A stretch of 64,000 nt of DNA from Zoogloeaceae bacterium (lineage in GTDB: Bacteria > Pseudomonadota > Gammaproteobacteria > Burkholderiales > Rhodocyclaceae), in contig JACKMA010000002.1 in the NCBI GenBank assembly GCA_024235635.1, positions 124,001 to 188,000 of the forward strand, written 5' to 3'. Shown here one piece after another: positions 56,556 to 64,000 of the stretch. Under the pieces are notes generated by a model that worked only from the letters and a program-made list of their open reading frames with translations, had not been told where the DNA came from and did no database searches. Numbering within the stretch: position 1 is the stretch's first letter; every line of letters begins with the position of its first letter. The position numbers and the translations under genes were made by a program.

Positions 56556-56578
56556 GATTATTTGGTGTGCTGATAATC
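56556..56578. promoter_or_regulatory. Candidate LysR box
   Basis: GATTAT and ATAATC separated by 11 bases form an inverted repeat with LysR-box spacing, four bases upstream of the LysR start and 230 upstream of the TRAP gene. It is the only such dyad found in this AT-rich spot of the divergent region. Confidence 0.45.
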
Positions 56579-56807
56579 GATATTCCTGAAATTCTATAGC
56601 CTTATGAAGTTATTGGGGGCACCATGCGGCGAAAAATTGCACCACTCGGCAGGAAGTGAGGAGGAGACGCCTCGCACGATGCGACCCGGCATGTCGCCGC
56701 CATGTCTCACTTCGCGCTGTCGATGGACAGGAAACCACCACCGGATTCAAAGACGGCGGGGAATTCCAGACAGGCCACGCCCTCGGGTGTGACAACAAGG
56801 AGGAGAC

Positions 56808-57857
56808 ATGACAATGACGACACGGAAGTGGTTGGTGGGGATGGCGTGTGCAATCGGCATCGGCCTGGCACCCGCGGCGCTGGCCGAGACGCTGACACTC
56901 AAGGTGCACCATTTCTTGCCGCCGGGGTCCACCGCCCATGCGAAGTTCATCGTGCCGTGGTGCGAGAAGGTCCAGCGCGAGTCCGGCGATCGCATCAAGT
57001 GTCAGGTATTCCCGGCGATGCAACTGGGCGGCAGGCCGCCGCAGCTGTTCGATCAGGCGCGCGACGGCATTGCCGACATCGTGTGGACGCTGCTGGGCTA
57101 CTCGGCAGGCCGATTCCCGGCGATCGAGGCCTTCGAGCTGCCGTTCATGACCCACTCGGCCGAGGGTGGCAGCCGGGCGCTGTGGGAGTACGTCCAGGTC
57201 AATCGTCTCGGCGACAGCGAGTTCAAGGACGTCCATCCGATTCTGTTCCACGTGCACGATGAAGGCCAGCTGCATCTGGTCAAGGGGCCGATCGAGACGC
57301 TTTCCGACTTCCGCGGCCTGAAGCTGCGCGCGCCGACCCGCCAGACCAACAAGTTCCTCGCCGCGCTGGGTGCGACGCCGGTCGGCATGCCGGTGCCGCA
57401 GGTGGCCGAGGCGCTGTCGAAAGGCGTGATCGACGGCGCCATGCTGCCGTGGGAGGTCGTGCCGGCGATCAAGGTGGATGAACTCGTCAAGTTCCATAGC
57501 GAGACGGACGCGGCCTCGCCCGCGCTCTACACCGCGGTCTTCGCCTTCGTGATGAACCGGGCCAGGTACGAGGCGCTGCCAGCGGATCTGCGCAAGGTCA
57601 TCGACGACAACGGCGGTGCCGACGCGTCGGCCTGGGCCGGCAGGATCTGGGACGAGTCCGCGGTCGCCGCCCGCAACAAGGCGATCGCGCGTGGCAACCA
57701 GTTCAATACCGTGCCCGAGTCGGAACTTCGGAACTGGCGCGATGCGGCGGACCGGGTGGCCAGGTCGTGGGTCGACGAGGTGTCGGGCAAGGGCCATGAC
57801 GGCACCGCGCTGCTCCGGAGCGCCCGCGATCTTCTCAGGATCCACGACGGCAACTGA
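56808..57857 (+). CDS. TRAP transporter substrate-binding protein (DctP-type), module 2
   Basis: A 349-residue binding protein. The signal peptide KWLVGMACAIGIGLAPAALAE is followed by the mature start TLKVHHFLPPGSTAHAKFIVPWCEKVQRESG and the LKLRAPTRQTNKFLAALGATPVGMP hinge region, typical of C4-dicarboxylate/aromatic-acid TRAP proteins. Located with a CoA ligase and a porin, it likely captures an aromatic or related acid. GGAGGAGAC lies before the start. Confidence 0.9.
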   Translation: MTMTTRKWLVGMACAIGIGLAPAALAETLTLKVHHFLPPGSTAHAKFIVPWCEKVQRESGDRIKCQVFPAMQLGGRPPQLFDQARDGIADIVWTLLGYSAGRFPAIEAFELPFMTHSAEGGSRALWEYVQVNRLGDSEFKDVHPILFHVHDEGQLHLVKGPIETLSDFRGLKLRAPTRQTNKFLAALGATPVGMPVPQVAEALSKGVIDGAMLPWEVVPAIKVDELVKFHSETDAASPALYTAVFAFVMNRARYEALPADLRKVIDDNGGADASAWAGRIWDESAVAARNKAIARGNQFNTVPESELRNWRDAADRVARSWVDEVSGKGHDGTALLRSARDLLRIHDGN

Positions 57858-57979
57858 ACCCGCCGCCGCCGGCGCCTGATCGCGGCGCAGGCGGCAATCC
57901 AGTCAATGCAAGGACGTAGTCACCGGCCGCCGCCGGCGGCAGGGACGCGTACGTCCGATGCGCCAGGGAGGAAGACTCG

Positions 57980-58501
57980 GTGGCGGATTCCGTACTCATG
58001 CAGGTGATCGCACCCAGGGATCGATTTGGCCGCGTGCTGTTCCGGCTGTGCCGAGGCGTGGCACTGACGGGCGGCCTGACGCTGCTGGCGGTCGCGGCGA
58101 TGACCGTGGCCAGCGTTGCCAGCCGGGCGCTGGCCGGCCACGCCCTGCTGGGTGACTTCGAACTGGTCCAGCTCGGTTGTGCGGTGGCGGTGGCGAGCTT
58201 CCTGCCGTACGGCCAGATGCGCCGTACGCATGTACTGGTGGACTTCTTCACCAGCGGCATGAGCCCGCGCTCGAAACGTCGGCTCGACGCCGTCGGTGCC
58301 CTGCTGCTGGCGACCTGCGCGGCCGCGATCGCATGGCAGATGACGATCGGCATGCTCGAGATCAGGGCCGCCGGCGAGACGTCGATGCTGCTCGGCGTGC
58401 CGGTGTGGGCGGTATATCTGATGATGGTGCCGTCCTTTGCGCTGCTCTCGCTCACCGGTCTGCATTCGGCCTGGACCTTTCTCGGCGGAGGTGAGTCGTG
58501 A
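57980..58501 (+). CDS. TRAP transporter small membrane subunit (DctQ), module 2
   Basis: A 173-residue protein with four predicted membrane helices (GGLTLLAVAAMTVASVASRAL and others). It begins with GTG after GGGAGGAAG. The sequence VALTG...ALAGHALLGDFELVQLGCAVAVASFLPYGQMRRTHVLVDFF is typical of DctQ. It overlaps the DctM gene by four bases. Confidence 0.85.
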   Translation: MADSVLMQVIAPRDRFGRVLFRLCRGVALTGGLTLLAVAAMTVASVASRALAGHALLGDFELVQLGCAVAVASFLPYGQMRRTHVLVDFFTSGMSPRSKRRLDAVGALLLATCAAAIAWQMTIGMLEIRAAGETSMLLGVPVWAVYLMMVPSFALLSLTGLHSAWTFLGGGES

Positions 58502-59817
58502 ACGGCGCGGCGGTCGGCGCATCCTATTTCGCCGTGCTGATGGCGTTGCTGGCGGTCCGGGTGCCGATCGGCATCGCCATGCTGCTGACCGGCGCCGCCG
58601 GCTACGTGACCCTGGCCGGCTGGGCGCCGCTGATGAGCTACCTCAAGAGCATCGCCTACGGACGCTACTCGGTCTACGACCTGTCTGTGGTGCCCCTGTT
58701 TCTGCTGATGGGCAACTTTGCCACCCGCGGTGGCCTGTCCAAGGCCCTGTTCAAGGCAGCGGAATCCTTCATCGGTCATTTCCGCGGCGGCGTGGCGATG
58801 GCGGCCGTCTGCGCCTGTGCGGGCTTCGGCGCGATCTGCGGATCCTCGCTGGCAACTGCAGCGACGATGGGGCAGGTGGCACTGCCGGAGCTGCGCCGAC
58901 TGAACTATTCGCCGGCGCTCGCCACCGCGACGCTGGCGGCGGGCGGCACCCTCGGCATCCTGATCCCGCCGTCGATCGTGCTGGTGATCTACGCAGTGCT
59001 CACCGAACAGAACATCGCCAAGCTGTTTACTGCGGCCTTCCTGCCCGGGATCCTCGCCGCCCTCGGCTACGCGCTCGCGATCGCCGTCACGGTGCGACTG
59101 CAGCCGGGTTCGGGGCCGGCGGCCGCGCGTCTCGGGTGGTCGAGCCGGTGGGCGGCCCTGGTCAGCGTCTGGCCGGTACTGACGATCTTCGTGGTGGTGA
59201 TCGGCGGCATCTACGGCGGCATCTTCACGCCGACCGAAGCCGCAGCGATCGGCGCGCTCGGCACCGGCGTCATCGCGGCCTTGAAGGGCATGCGGCTGCC
59301 CGGACTGATCGAGTGCCTGTACGGCACCGCCGAAGGCAGCGCGATGATCTTTCTGATCCTGCTCGGCGCCGATCTGCTCAATGTATTTCTCGCGCTGTCG
59401 CAGCTGCCGGTCGAGCTCGCCCACTGGGTCGGCGGCTCCGGACTGTCGCCGCTGCTGGTGCTGCTGTCGATGCTGCTGGTCTACGTCGTGCTCGGCTGCG
59501 TGATGGACAGCCTGTCGATGATCCTGCTGACCGTGCCGATCTTCTTCCCGATCGTCATGGGTCTCGACTATTGGGGCCTCGGCGCGACCGACAAGGCGAT
59601 CTGGTTCGGCGTGCTGGCGCTGATGGTCGTGGAGATCGGCCTGATCACGCCGCCCGTGGGGATGAACGTCTACATCATCAACAGCCTGGCCAGGGACGTT
59701 CCGATGGGGGTCACCTTTCGCGGCATCGTCCCGTTCCTGCTGGCCGACTGCGCGCGCGTCCTGCTGCTGGTCTTCGTTCCCACCCTGAGTCTGTTGCTCG
59801 TGAACTGGATGGAGTGA
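58498..59817 (+). CDS. TRAP transporter large permease (DctM), module 2
   Basis: A 439-residue permease with about 12 membrane segments. Hallmarks are YSVYDLSVVPLFLLMGNFA, GTLGILIPPSIVLVIYAVL and FTPTEAAAIGALGTG. GTG start overlaps the DctQ stop (GTGA). The CoA ligase follows three bases after its stop, so uptake and activation are co-transcribed. Confidence 0.92.
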   Translation: MNGAAVGASYFAVLMALLAVRVPIGIAMLLTGAAGYVTLAGWAPLMSYLKSIAYGRYSVYDLSVVPLFLLMGNFATRGGLSKALFKAAESFIGHFRGGVAMAAVCACAGFGAICGSSLATAATMGQVALPELRRLNYSPALATATLAAGGTLGILIPPSIVLVIYAVLTEQNIAKLFTAAFLPGILAALGYALAIAVTVRLQPGSGPAAARLGWSSRWAALVSVWPVLTIFVVVIGGIYGGIFTPTEAAAIGALGTGVIAALKGMRLPGLIECLYGTAEGSAMIFLILLGADLLNVFLALSQLPVELAHWVGGSGLSPLLVLLSMLLVYVVLGCVMDSLSMILLTVPIFFPIVMGLDYWGLGATDKAIWFGVLALMVVEIGLITPPVGMNVYIINSLARDVPMGVTFRGIVPFLLADCARVLLLVFVPTLSLLLVNWME

Positions 59818-59820
59818 ACC

Positions 59821-61323
59821 ATGATCATGAATGCCGCCGCGCTGCTCTTGAGCAGCGGTCGGGACGAGGCCGTCGCCATCGAGTGCGGCGACCGGAAGAT
59901 CTGCTACCGCGAATTGCGCGAGGGCGTCGCGAAGGCCGCCGGCGCGTGGCGTGAGCTGGGCGTACGGGAGGGCGAGCGGGTGATCGTGTTCGCCCCCGAC
60001 AGCATCGACTGGGTCGTCGCCTATCTGGGCGCGATCCATGCCGGCGGCGTGGCAATCGGTGTGAACTGTCGTCTGCCGGTGGCCGAGCTGATGCCGATCC
60101 TGGCCGAAAGCGAGGCTGCCGCGCTGTGGTGCGAGTCGCATCTGGCGGGCGCCATCGAGGGGGTCCTGCCGCAACTTGCGCAGCCGCCGCGGCTCGTTGT
60201 CGCTTCGCCCGGCAGTCACGAAGGATGGCACCGGCACGTCGCCCGTGCGACGGCCGTGCCAGCCGCGGAGCGGGGCGCCGACGAGCCCGCCTTGTGGATC
60301 GGCACCTCGGGGACCACCGGCGTGCCCAAGGGCGTGGTTCATGCGCACCGCTGCGTGAACCACGCCGATTCGTTCGCCCGCGGCATTCTCGGCCTCGGCC
60401 CGCAGGATCGGCTGTATGCCACCTCCAAGCTGTTTTTTGCCTATGCCCTCGGAAACAGCCTGTTCGCCGGCCTGCGCGCGGGTGCGACGGTGATTCTGGA
60501 CCACGAGTGGCCGACTCCCGAGCGCGTCGCCGAAGTGGTGCGCCGGCACCGCCCGACGCTGCTGTTCAGCGTGCCGACGCTCTACCACAAGATGTTGCAG
60601 GGCGGTGTCGCTGTCGAACTGGCGGCATCGGGAATTCGCCACTTCGTGTCGGCCGGCGAGGCCCTGCCGGCGGCCGTGCGCGAGGCCTGGCAATCGGCCA
60701 CCGGCAGCGCGCCGATCAGCGGCTACGGGACTTCGGAAACCCTCTGCCTGATGCTATATGCGGATCAGGCCGACGGGGCGCTGTCGGCGACGCCGATGAC
60801 CGAGGTGCGCGTGCGGGACAGCGCCGCGGACCCCGACTCGCCGCGCCGGCTGCAGCTGCGGCACAGCACCGTCGCCCTCGGTTACTGGCGTCGCCCGGCA
60901 GCCCAGGCAGATGGCTTCGAGGCCGGCTGGTTCAGTCCCGGCGACCTGTTTCTGATGCGGCCGGACGGACGCTACCTGTTCGCCGGACGCAGCGACGACA
61001 TGCTCAAGATCGCCGGCCAGTGGGTCAGCACGCAATGGGTCGAACAGGCCCTCGCCGAAGCCTGCGGCGATGCGCTGCAGCAGGTCGCGACGGTCGGCAT
61101 CGAGGCTGCCGACGGCCTGACCGCACTGGCGGTACTCGCCGTATCCGCGCCGGGTGCCCGCACCGAAGCACTGAAGCGGATGGACGAGGCGATCGCCGGC
61201 CTGCCGAGCCACCGTCGCCCGCGCTCGGTGCATTGGCTCGACAGCCTGCCATTGACCGCCACCGGAAAGCTGCAGCGCGGCCAGTTGCGCCGGCTCCACG
61301 ATGCCGCACTGCGGAGTCGATGA
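59821..61323 (+). CDS. Aromatic-acid CoA ligase (benzoate-CoA ligase family)
   Basis: A 500-residue adenylate-forming ligase. Motifs are WIGTSGTTGVPKGVVHAH, KLFFAYALGNSLFAGLRAGA (shared with benzoate-CoA ligases), SGYGTSETLCLMLY, the hinge GRSDDMLKIAGQWVS and the catalytic Lys in TATGKLQRGQL. Close in build to bclA at 42053 but somewhat shorter and clearly divergent. The substrate could be a hydroxybenzoate or another aromatic acid imported by the adjoining TRAP system; it is not determinable here. Confidence 0.88.
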   Translation: MIMNAAALLLSSGRDEAVAIECGDRKICYRELREGVAKAAGAWRELGVREGERVIVFAPDSIDWVVAYLGAIHAGGVAIGVNCRLPVAELMPILAESEAAALWCESHLAGAIEGVLPQLAQPPRLVVASPGSHEGWHRHVARATAVPAAERGADEPALWIGTSGTTGVPKGVVHAHRCVNHADSFARGILGLGPQDRLYATSKLFFAYALGNSLFAGLRAGATVILDHEWPTPERVAEVVRRHRPTLLFSVPTLYHKMLQGGVAVELAASGIRHFVSAGEALPAAVREAWQSATGSAPISGYGTSETLCLMLYADQADGALSATPMTEVRVRDSAADPDSPRRLQLRHSTVALGYWRRPAAQADGFEAGWFSPGDLFLMRPDGRYLFAGRSDDMLKIAGQWVSTQWVEQALAEACGDALQQVATVGIEAADGLTALAVLAVSAPGARTEALKRMDEAIAGLPSHRRPRSVHWLDSLPLTATGKLQRGQLRRLHDAALRSR

Positions 61324-61412
61324 GCGGCGCGGGTACCCAGTGAATTTGCTGTGCCACCCCGGAGGTCGCGCCAGGTAGCCCGACCCCGACACCTTTCCAA
61401 AGGAGGAAGTCG

Positions 61413-62459
61413 ATGAAGACCAAAATGATCACCGCTGCGCTTGCGGGATGTATCGCCCTGCCGGCCTGGGCCCAATCCAATGTCACGATCTTCGGCATCG
61501 CGGACATCGTGTTCGGCTACGGCAAGGCCGGCGACCAGACCTTCACCGGGGCGCTCGGTGACGGCGGACTGGCCGGCAACCGGATCGGCTTCAAGGGCAG
61601 CGAGGATCTCGGCAACGGCCTCAAGGCGGTGTTCCTGCTCGAGCAGGGTTTCGGCCTCGGGACCGGCAATTTCCACCGCCCCGGACGCACCTTCAGCCGC
61701 CAGAGCTGGGCCGGCCTGCAGGGCGGATTCGGCACCGTCAGCCTGGGTTACCAGTATGCTCCCGGCTATGCCATCCCCGGTGCCTTCCAGGTCATGGGCG
61801 GATCGGCTGCCTTCGCGCCGCGTTCGATGCTGTCCTTCGCCGGCGGCTACACGATCGCCCCGGGCAGCGGTGCTCGCTGGGACAACGCGGTGCGCTATGC
61901 ACCGCCGGCGATGGGTGGTCTCGAGGCCCAGTTCATCTATGCTTTCCATGCCAGCCAGAGCGACGACGGCAACGATCCGCGCCGTGGCGACGATGATCGC
62001 TGGGGCGTCGGTCTGACCTACTCGGCCGGACCGGTCAAGGCCGGACTGGCCTATCACAATGTCGGCCCCGGCAGCGCTGCGGACGACACCAAGGAGCTGT
62101 TCGTCGGCGGCAGCTACGATCTCGGTGTGGTCAAGATCGTGGCCAGCTGGTCGAAGAAGGACGCCGACGGTTCGACCGCTGCCGACAATACGCTGGTATC
62201 CGCCGGCCTGGTTGCGCCGGTCGGCGCGTCGGGATCGGTACACCTGGGATTCGCCCGCCTCAACCCCGAGGGTGACGACAACAACGGCAAGGCGGCGACG
62301 TTCGGCTACATCCACAATTTGTCGAAGCGCACCAACGTGTATGCCGCCTTCAATCGAGTGGAGTACGACGCCAATGCACCGGTGGCCGTGGCGGCGACCG
62401 TGGCGGCGGCTGACGAGGGTGCGAACTCGATCCTCGCAGGCATGTTCCACCGCTTCTGA
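61413..62459 (+). CDS. Outer-membrane porin (Porin_4 family), copy 2
   Basis: A 348-residue porin with a signal peptide (MITAALAGCIALPAWAQ), first strand VTIFGIADIVFGYG and a C-terminal Phe (MFHRF). AAAGGAGGAAG precedes the start. It shares long near-identical blocks with the porin at 19454-20512 (GGLAGNR..., SEDLGNGL, PGSGARWDNA, WSKKDADGSTAADNTL). It follows the ligase gene and probably serves the same substrate. Confidence 0.93.
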   Translation: MKTKMITAALAGCIALPAWAQSNVTIFGIADIVFGYGKAGDQTFTGALGDGGLAGNRIGFKGSEDLGNGLKAVFLLEQGFGLGTGNFHRPGRTFSRQSWAGLQGGFGTVSLGYQYAPGYAIPGAFQVMGGSAAFAPRSMLSFAGGYTIAPGSGARWDNAVRYAPPAMGGLEAQFIYAFHASQSDDGNDPRRGDDDRWGVGLTYSAGPVKAGLAYHNVGPGSAADDTKELFVGGSYDLGVVKIVASWSKKDADGSTAADNTLVSAGLVAPVGASGSVHLGFARLNPEGDDNNGKAATFGYIHNLSKRTNVYAAFNRVEYDANAPVAVAATVAAADEGANSILAGMFHRF

Positions 62460-62553
62460 GCGGTGAGGGTGGAGCGCCGAGGCCGATCGATCCTGGTCGG
62501 GACGCCTCGGCGCCGTCGCGCAGGATCCGTCGCAGACGGCGCGTATGGATCGA

Positions 62554-62591
62554 GGGCCCGTTCCGGTCGTCGCGCCGGAACGAGCCCTTTT
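62554..62591 (+). terminator. Terminator between the porin and AOR genes
   Basis: GGGC and CGTTCCGG (62554-62566) pair with CCGGAACG and GCCC (62575-62587), giving a 12-bp stem with a one-base bulge on each side, followed by TTTT. It lies between two convergent genes and would end the porin transcript. Confidence 0.75.
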
Positions 62592-62599
62592 CGTGTCGG

Positions 62600-64000
62600 T
62601 CAGCCGCCAGCGATGATCGGCACCACCGTGACCTGATCGCCATGGTGCAGCGCCGTGCCGCGTTCGCCGGAGAGCAGCAAGCTGCCATTGACCGCGATGT
62701 TCCACGAGCTGTCCGAGAGGGCCGAGCGGGCTTCGGGGTAGCGCCGCAGCAGTTCGGCGCGCAGTTCGGCGACGGTCGCCACCGGGCGATCGACGATCAC
62801 CTGCTTGTCCGGGATGCCGGGCAGCGGGCCGGGCAACTCGACATGCACCGCGAAGCCCGTGACCACCTCGGCGAGTCGGGCATGCCAGTCGGCGTCCGGC
62901 ACACCTTCCCGGTTCAGGCCGGTGAGTCGGTAAAAGCGCTGCTTGGCCGCCTCGAGTTCATCGCGATCGATCTTCTCGCCCTTGAACGGACCGACCGTGA
63001 TCGGCTCGTCGAACCAGCGGCGCGGCAGCGTATCGTCCGCCGCGCGCAGGCCGAAGCGATGGTTCAGCAATCGCTCGAGGCCGGTGATGTTGCGCCCGAT
63101 CTCGTACAGTGCCGCCTCGTCGAAGGCGATCCCGGTGCGGGTCCCGAGCTGTACGGCGAAGTCGCTGCAGTCCGGCAGGGTCGGTGAATTGAACAGCTTG
63201 GTGTTGAAGCGGCACATGCCCACCGAATCACCGACGGCGTAGGTGTTCTCGCAGCGTCGAACGGCGATCTCCTTGCCGTCGTAGCGGTTGGGTTCGGCCG
63301 CCACGTGGCCGCCATAGAGGGCGGCCTTGAAGTCGGGATCGTCGTTGATGCGGGCGTTGATCTCGAGCGTGACCCGGTTGCGCAGGTGATCCATGCCGCG
63401 CGTGGCCACCGACAGGCCCAAGGCGAAGGCCTTGAGGATCCGCGCGTCGTGGGGGTCGGACTGGAACAGGCCCTTGACCGCCATGCAGTAGTCGAGCGCT
63501 TCCGGCGGGTACTTGCCATGTTCGACCGCGCGCGTCGAGTCGGCGATGGTGTCACCGAAGCCCTGCCGCTGTGCGGTCATGAATAGCAGCTTCTCGACAC
63601 TGTCGTAGTTGCCCCACGAGAGGTCCAGGCCGCCGGTCGTGTCGGCGTCGATCAGGCCGCGTTGCCACAGCTCCATGGCCCAGGCGATGGCGCTGCCGGT
63701 CGAGGCCGAGTCCAGGCCCAGGTCGTTCAGGATGTTGTTCAGACGCAGGACGTGCTCGGGTGCGGTGAGGCCGATCATCGGGCCGAACTTGCCGACCGTG
63801 ACGTACTCGGGTCCGTCGCCCTTGTCGTATTTGTCGTAGGCGCCGTCGTCGCGGATGCCGCGGTAGGTCTTCTGCCGTCCGTGGTCGATCTCGGCCTGGG
63901 GGCGGTCGTAGCTGGCATTGCCCTTCAGGCCGTGCAGCGCCTGGGCGCCCCAGCCTCCCTTGCCTTCCGGCGTCATGTCGTTCTGGTTGCGGCAATGCAC
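62600..64000 (-). CDS. Aldehyde:ferredoxin oxidoreductase with C-terminal MoaD/ThiS-like domain, partial
   Basis: The window ends inside this gene; 466 residues are visible and the N-terminal part lies beyond base 64000. The visible portion has AOR-family motifs: GKFGPMIGLTAPEHVLRLNNILNDLGLDSASTG and CENTYAVGDSVGMC, whose Cys normally completes the [4Fe-4S] cluster near the tungstopterin. It would oxidise aldehydes (such as benzaldehyde) to acids. The last 80 residues differ: a ubiquitin-like fold with VDRPVATVAELRAELLRRYP and ending VTVVPIIAGG, as in MoaD/ThiS, with the free Gly-Gly needed for sulfur transfer in cofactor synthesis. It converges with the porin operon. Confidence 0.85.
   Translation of the reverse strand: MHCRNQNDMTPEGKGGWGAQALHGLKGNASYDRPQAEIDHGRQKTYRGIRDDGAYDKYDKGDGPEYVTVGKFGPMIGLTAPEHVLRLNNILNDLGLDSASTGSAIAWAMELWQRGLIDADTTGGLDLSWGNYDSVEKLLFMTAQRQGFGDTIADSTRAVEHGKYPPEALDYCMAVKGLFQSDPHDARILKAFALGLSVATRGMDHLRNRVTLEINARINDDPDFKAALYGGHVAAEPNRYDGKEIAVRRCENTYAVGDSVGMCRFNTKLFNSPTLPDCSDFAVQLGTRTGIAFDEAALYEIGRNITGLERLLNHRFGLRAADDTLPRRWFDEPITVGPFKGEKIDRDELEAAKQRFYRLTGLNREGVPDADWHARLAEVVTGFAVHVELPGPLPGIPDKQVIVDRPVATVAELRAELLRRYPEARSALSDSSWNIAVNGSLLLSGERGTALHHGDQVTVVPIIAGG

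Overview
The window is uniformly GC-rich and gene-dense, with overlapping operons. It looks like the chromosome of a betaproteobacterium of the Rhodocyclales/Azoarcus-Thauera-Aromatoleum kind. I base this on aerobic benzoyl-CoA (box) genes with a BoxR/BzdR-type regulator, tungsten-type aldehyde oxidoreductase, Porin_4 porins, TRAP transporters and a PEP-CTERM protein. No rRNA, tRNA or CRISPR array was seen. The assignment is by gene content, not by a database search.

Layout. 1-5442 is a plus-strand CoA-thioester operon (thiolase end, SDR dehydrogenase, CoA-transferase, thioesterase, acyl-CoA dehydrogenase, MaoC hydratase). It faces a TetR regulator with an extra transposase-like N-terminal domain. 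6645-8008 holds a VOC protein and an unknown protein. 8180-10478 is an accessory island: a pair of about 144-bp inverted repeats, a truncated tyrosine recombinase, an integron attC-like hairpin and a strikingly AT-rich SIR2-domain gene. An HNH nuclease gene follows. 11120-20512 is a 3-hydroxybenzoate/gentisate catabolic cluster (LysR, gentisate dioxygenase, fumarylpyruvate hydrolase, 3-hydroxybenzoate 6-hydroxylase, maleylpyruvate isomerase, TRAP transporter, hemerythrin-like protein, porin). 20688-32135 carries an MFS exporter, a PEP-CTERM protein, a LuxR regulator, a TIR-domain membrane protein, a periplasmic solute-binding protein and two large hybrid histidine kinases.

32185-55235 is the benzoate region. 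On the minus strand lie boxR, boxC, boxB, boxA, a 3-oxoadipyl-CoA thiolase and a hemerythrin-like gene. On the plus strand lie boxD, a DUF4863 gene, benzoate-CoA ligase, another hemerythrin-like gene, a five-gene ABC importer, a hydrolase, a thioesterase, crotonase-family proteins, a quinone oxidoreductase, rubredoxin, paaG-like and paaH-like genes. Together these could take benzoate through uptake, CoA activation, epoxidation (BoxAB), ring cleavage (BoxC), aldehyde oxidation (BoxD), isomerisation, hydration, oxidation and thiolysis to acetyl-CoA and succinyl-CoA.

55611-62459 is a second aromatic-acid-like module (LysR, TRAP transporter, CoA ligase, porin) whose LysR, TRAP and porin parts parallel those of the gentisate cluster. 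The window ends inside an aldehyde:ferredoxin oxidoreductase gene with a fused MoaD/ThiS-like C-terminus. The features most worth a second look are the SIR2 gene in its cassette-like setting, the TetR fusion, the kinase with a putative zinc-binding CZB tail, the AOR-MoaD fusion and the boxR/boxD control region.
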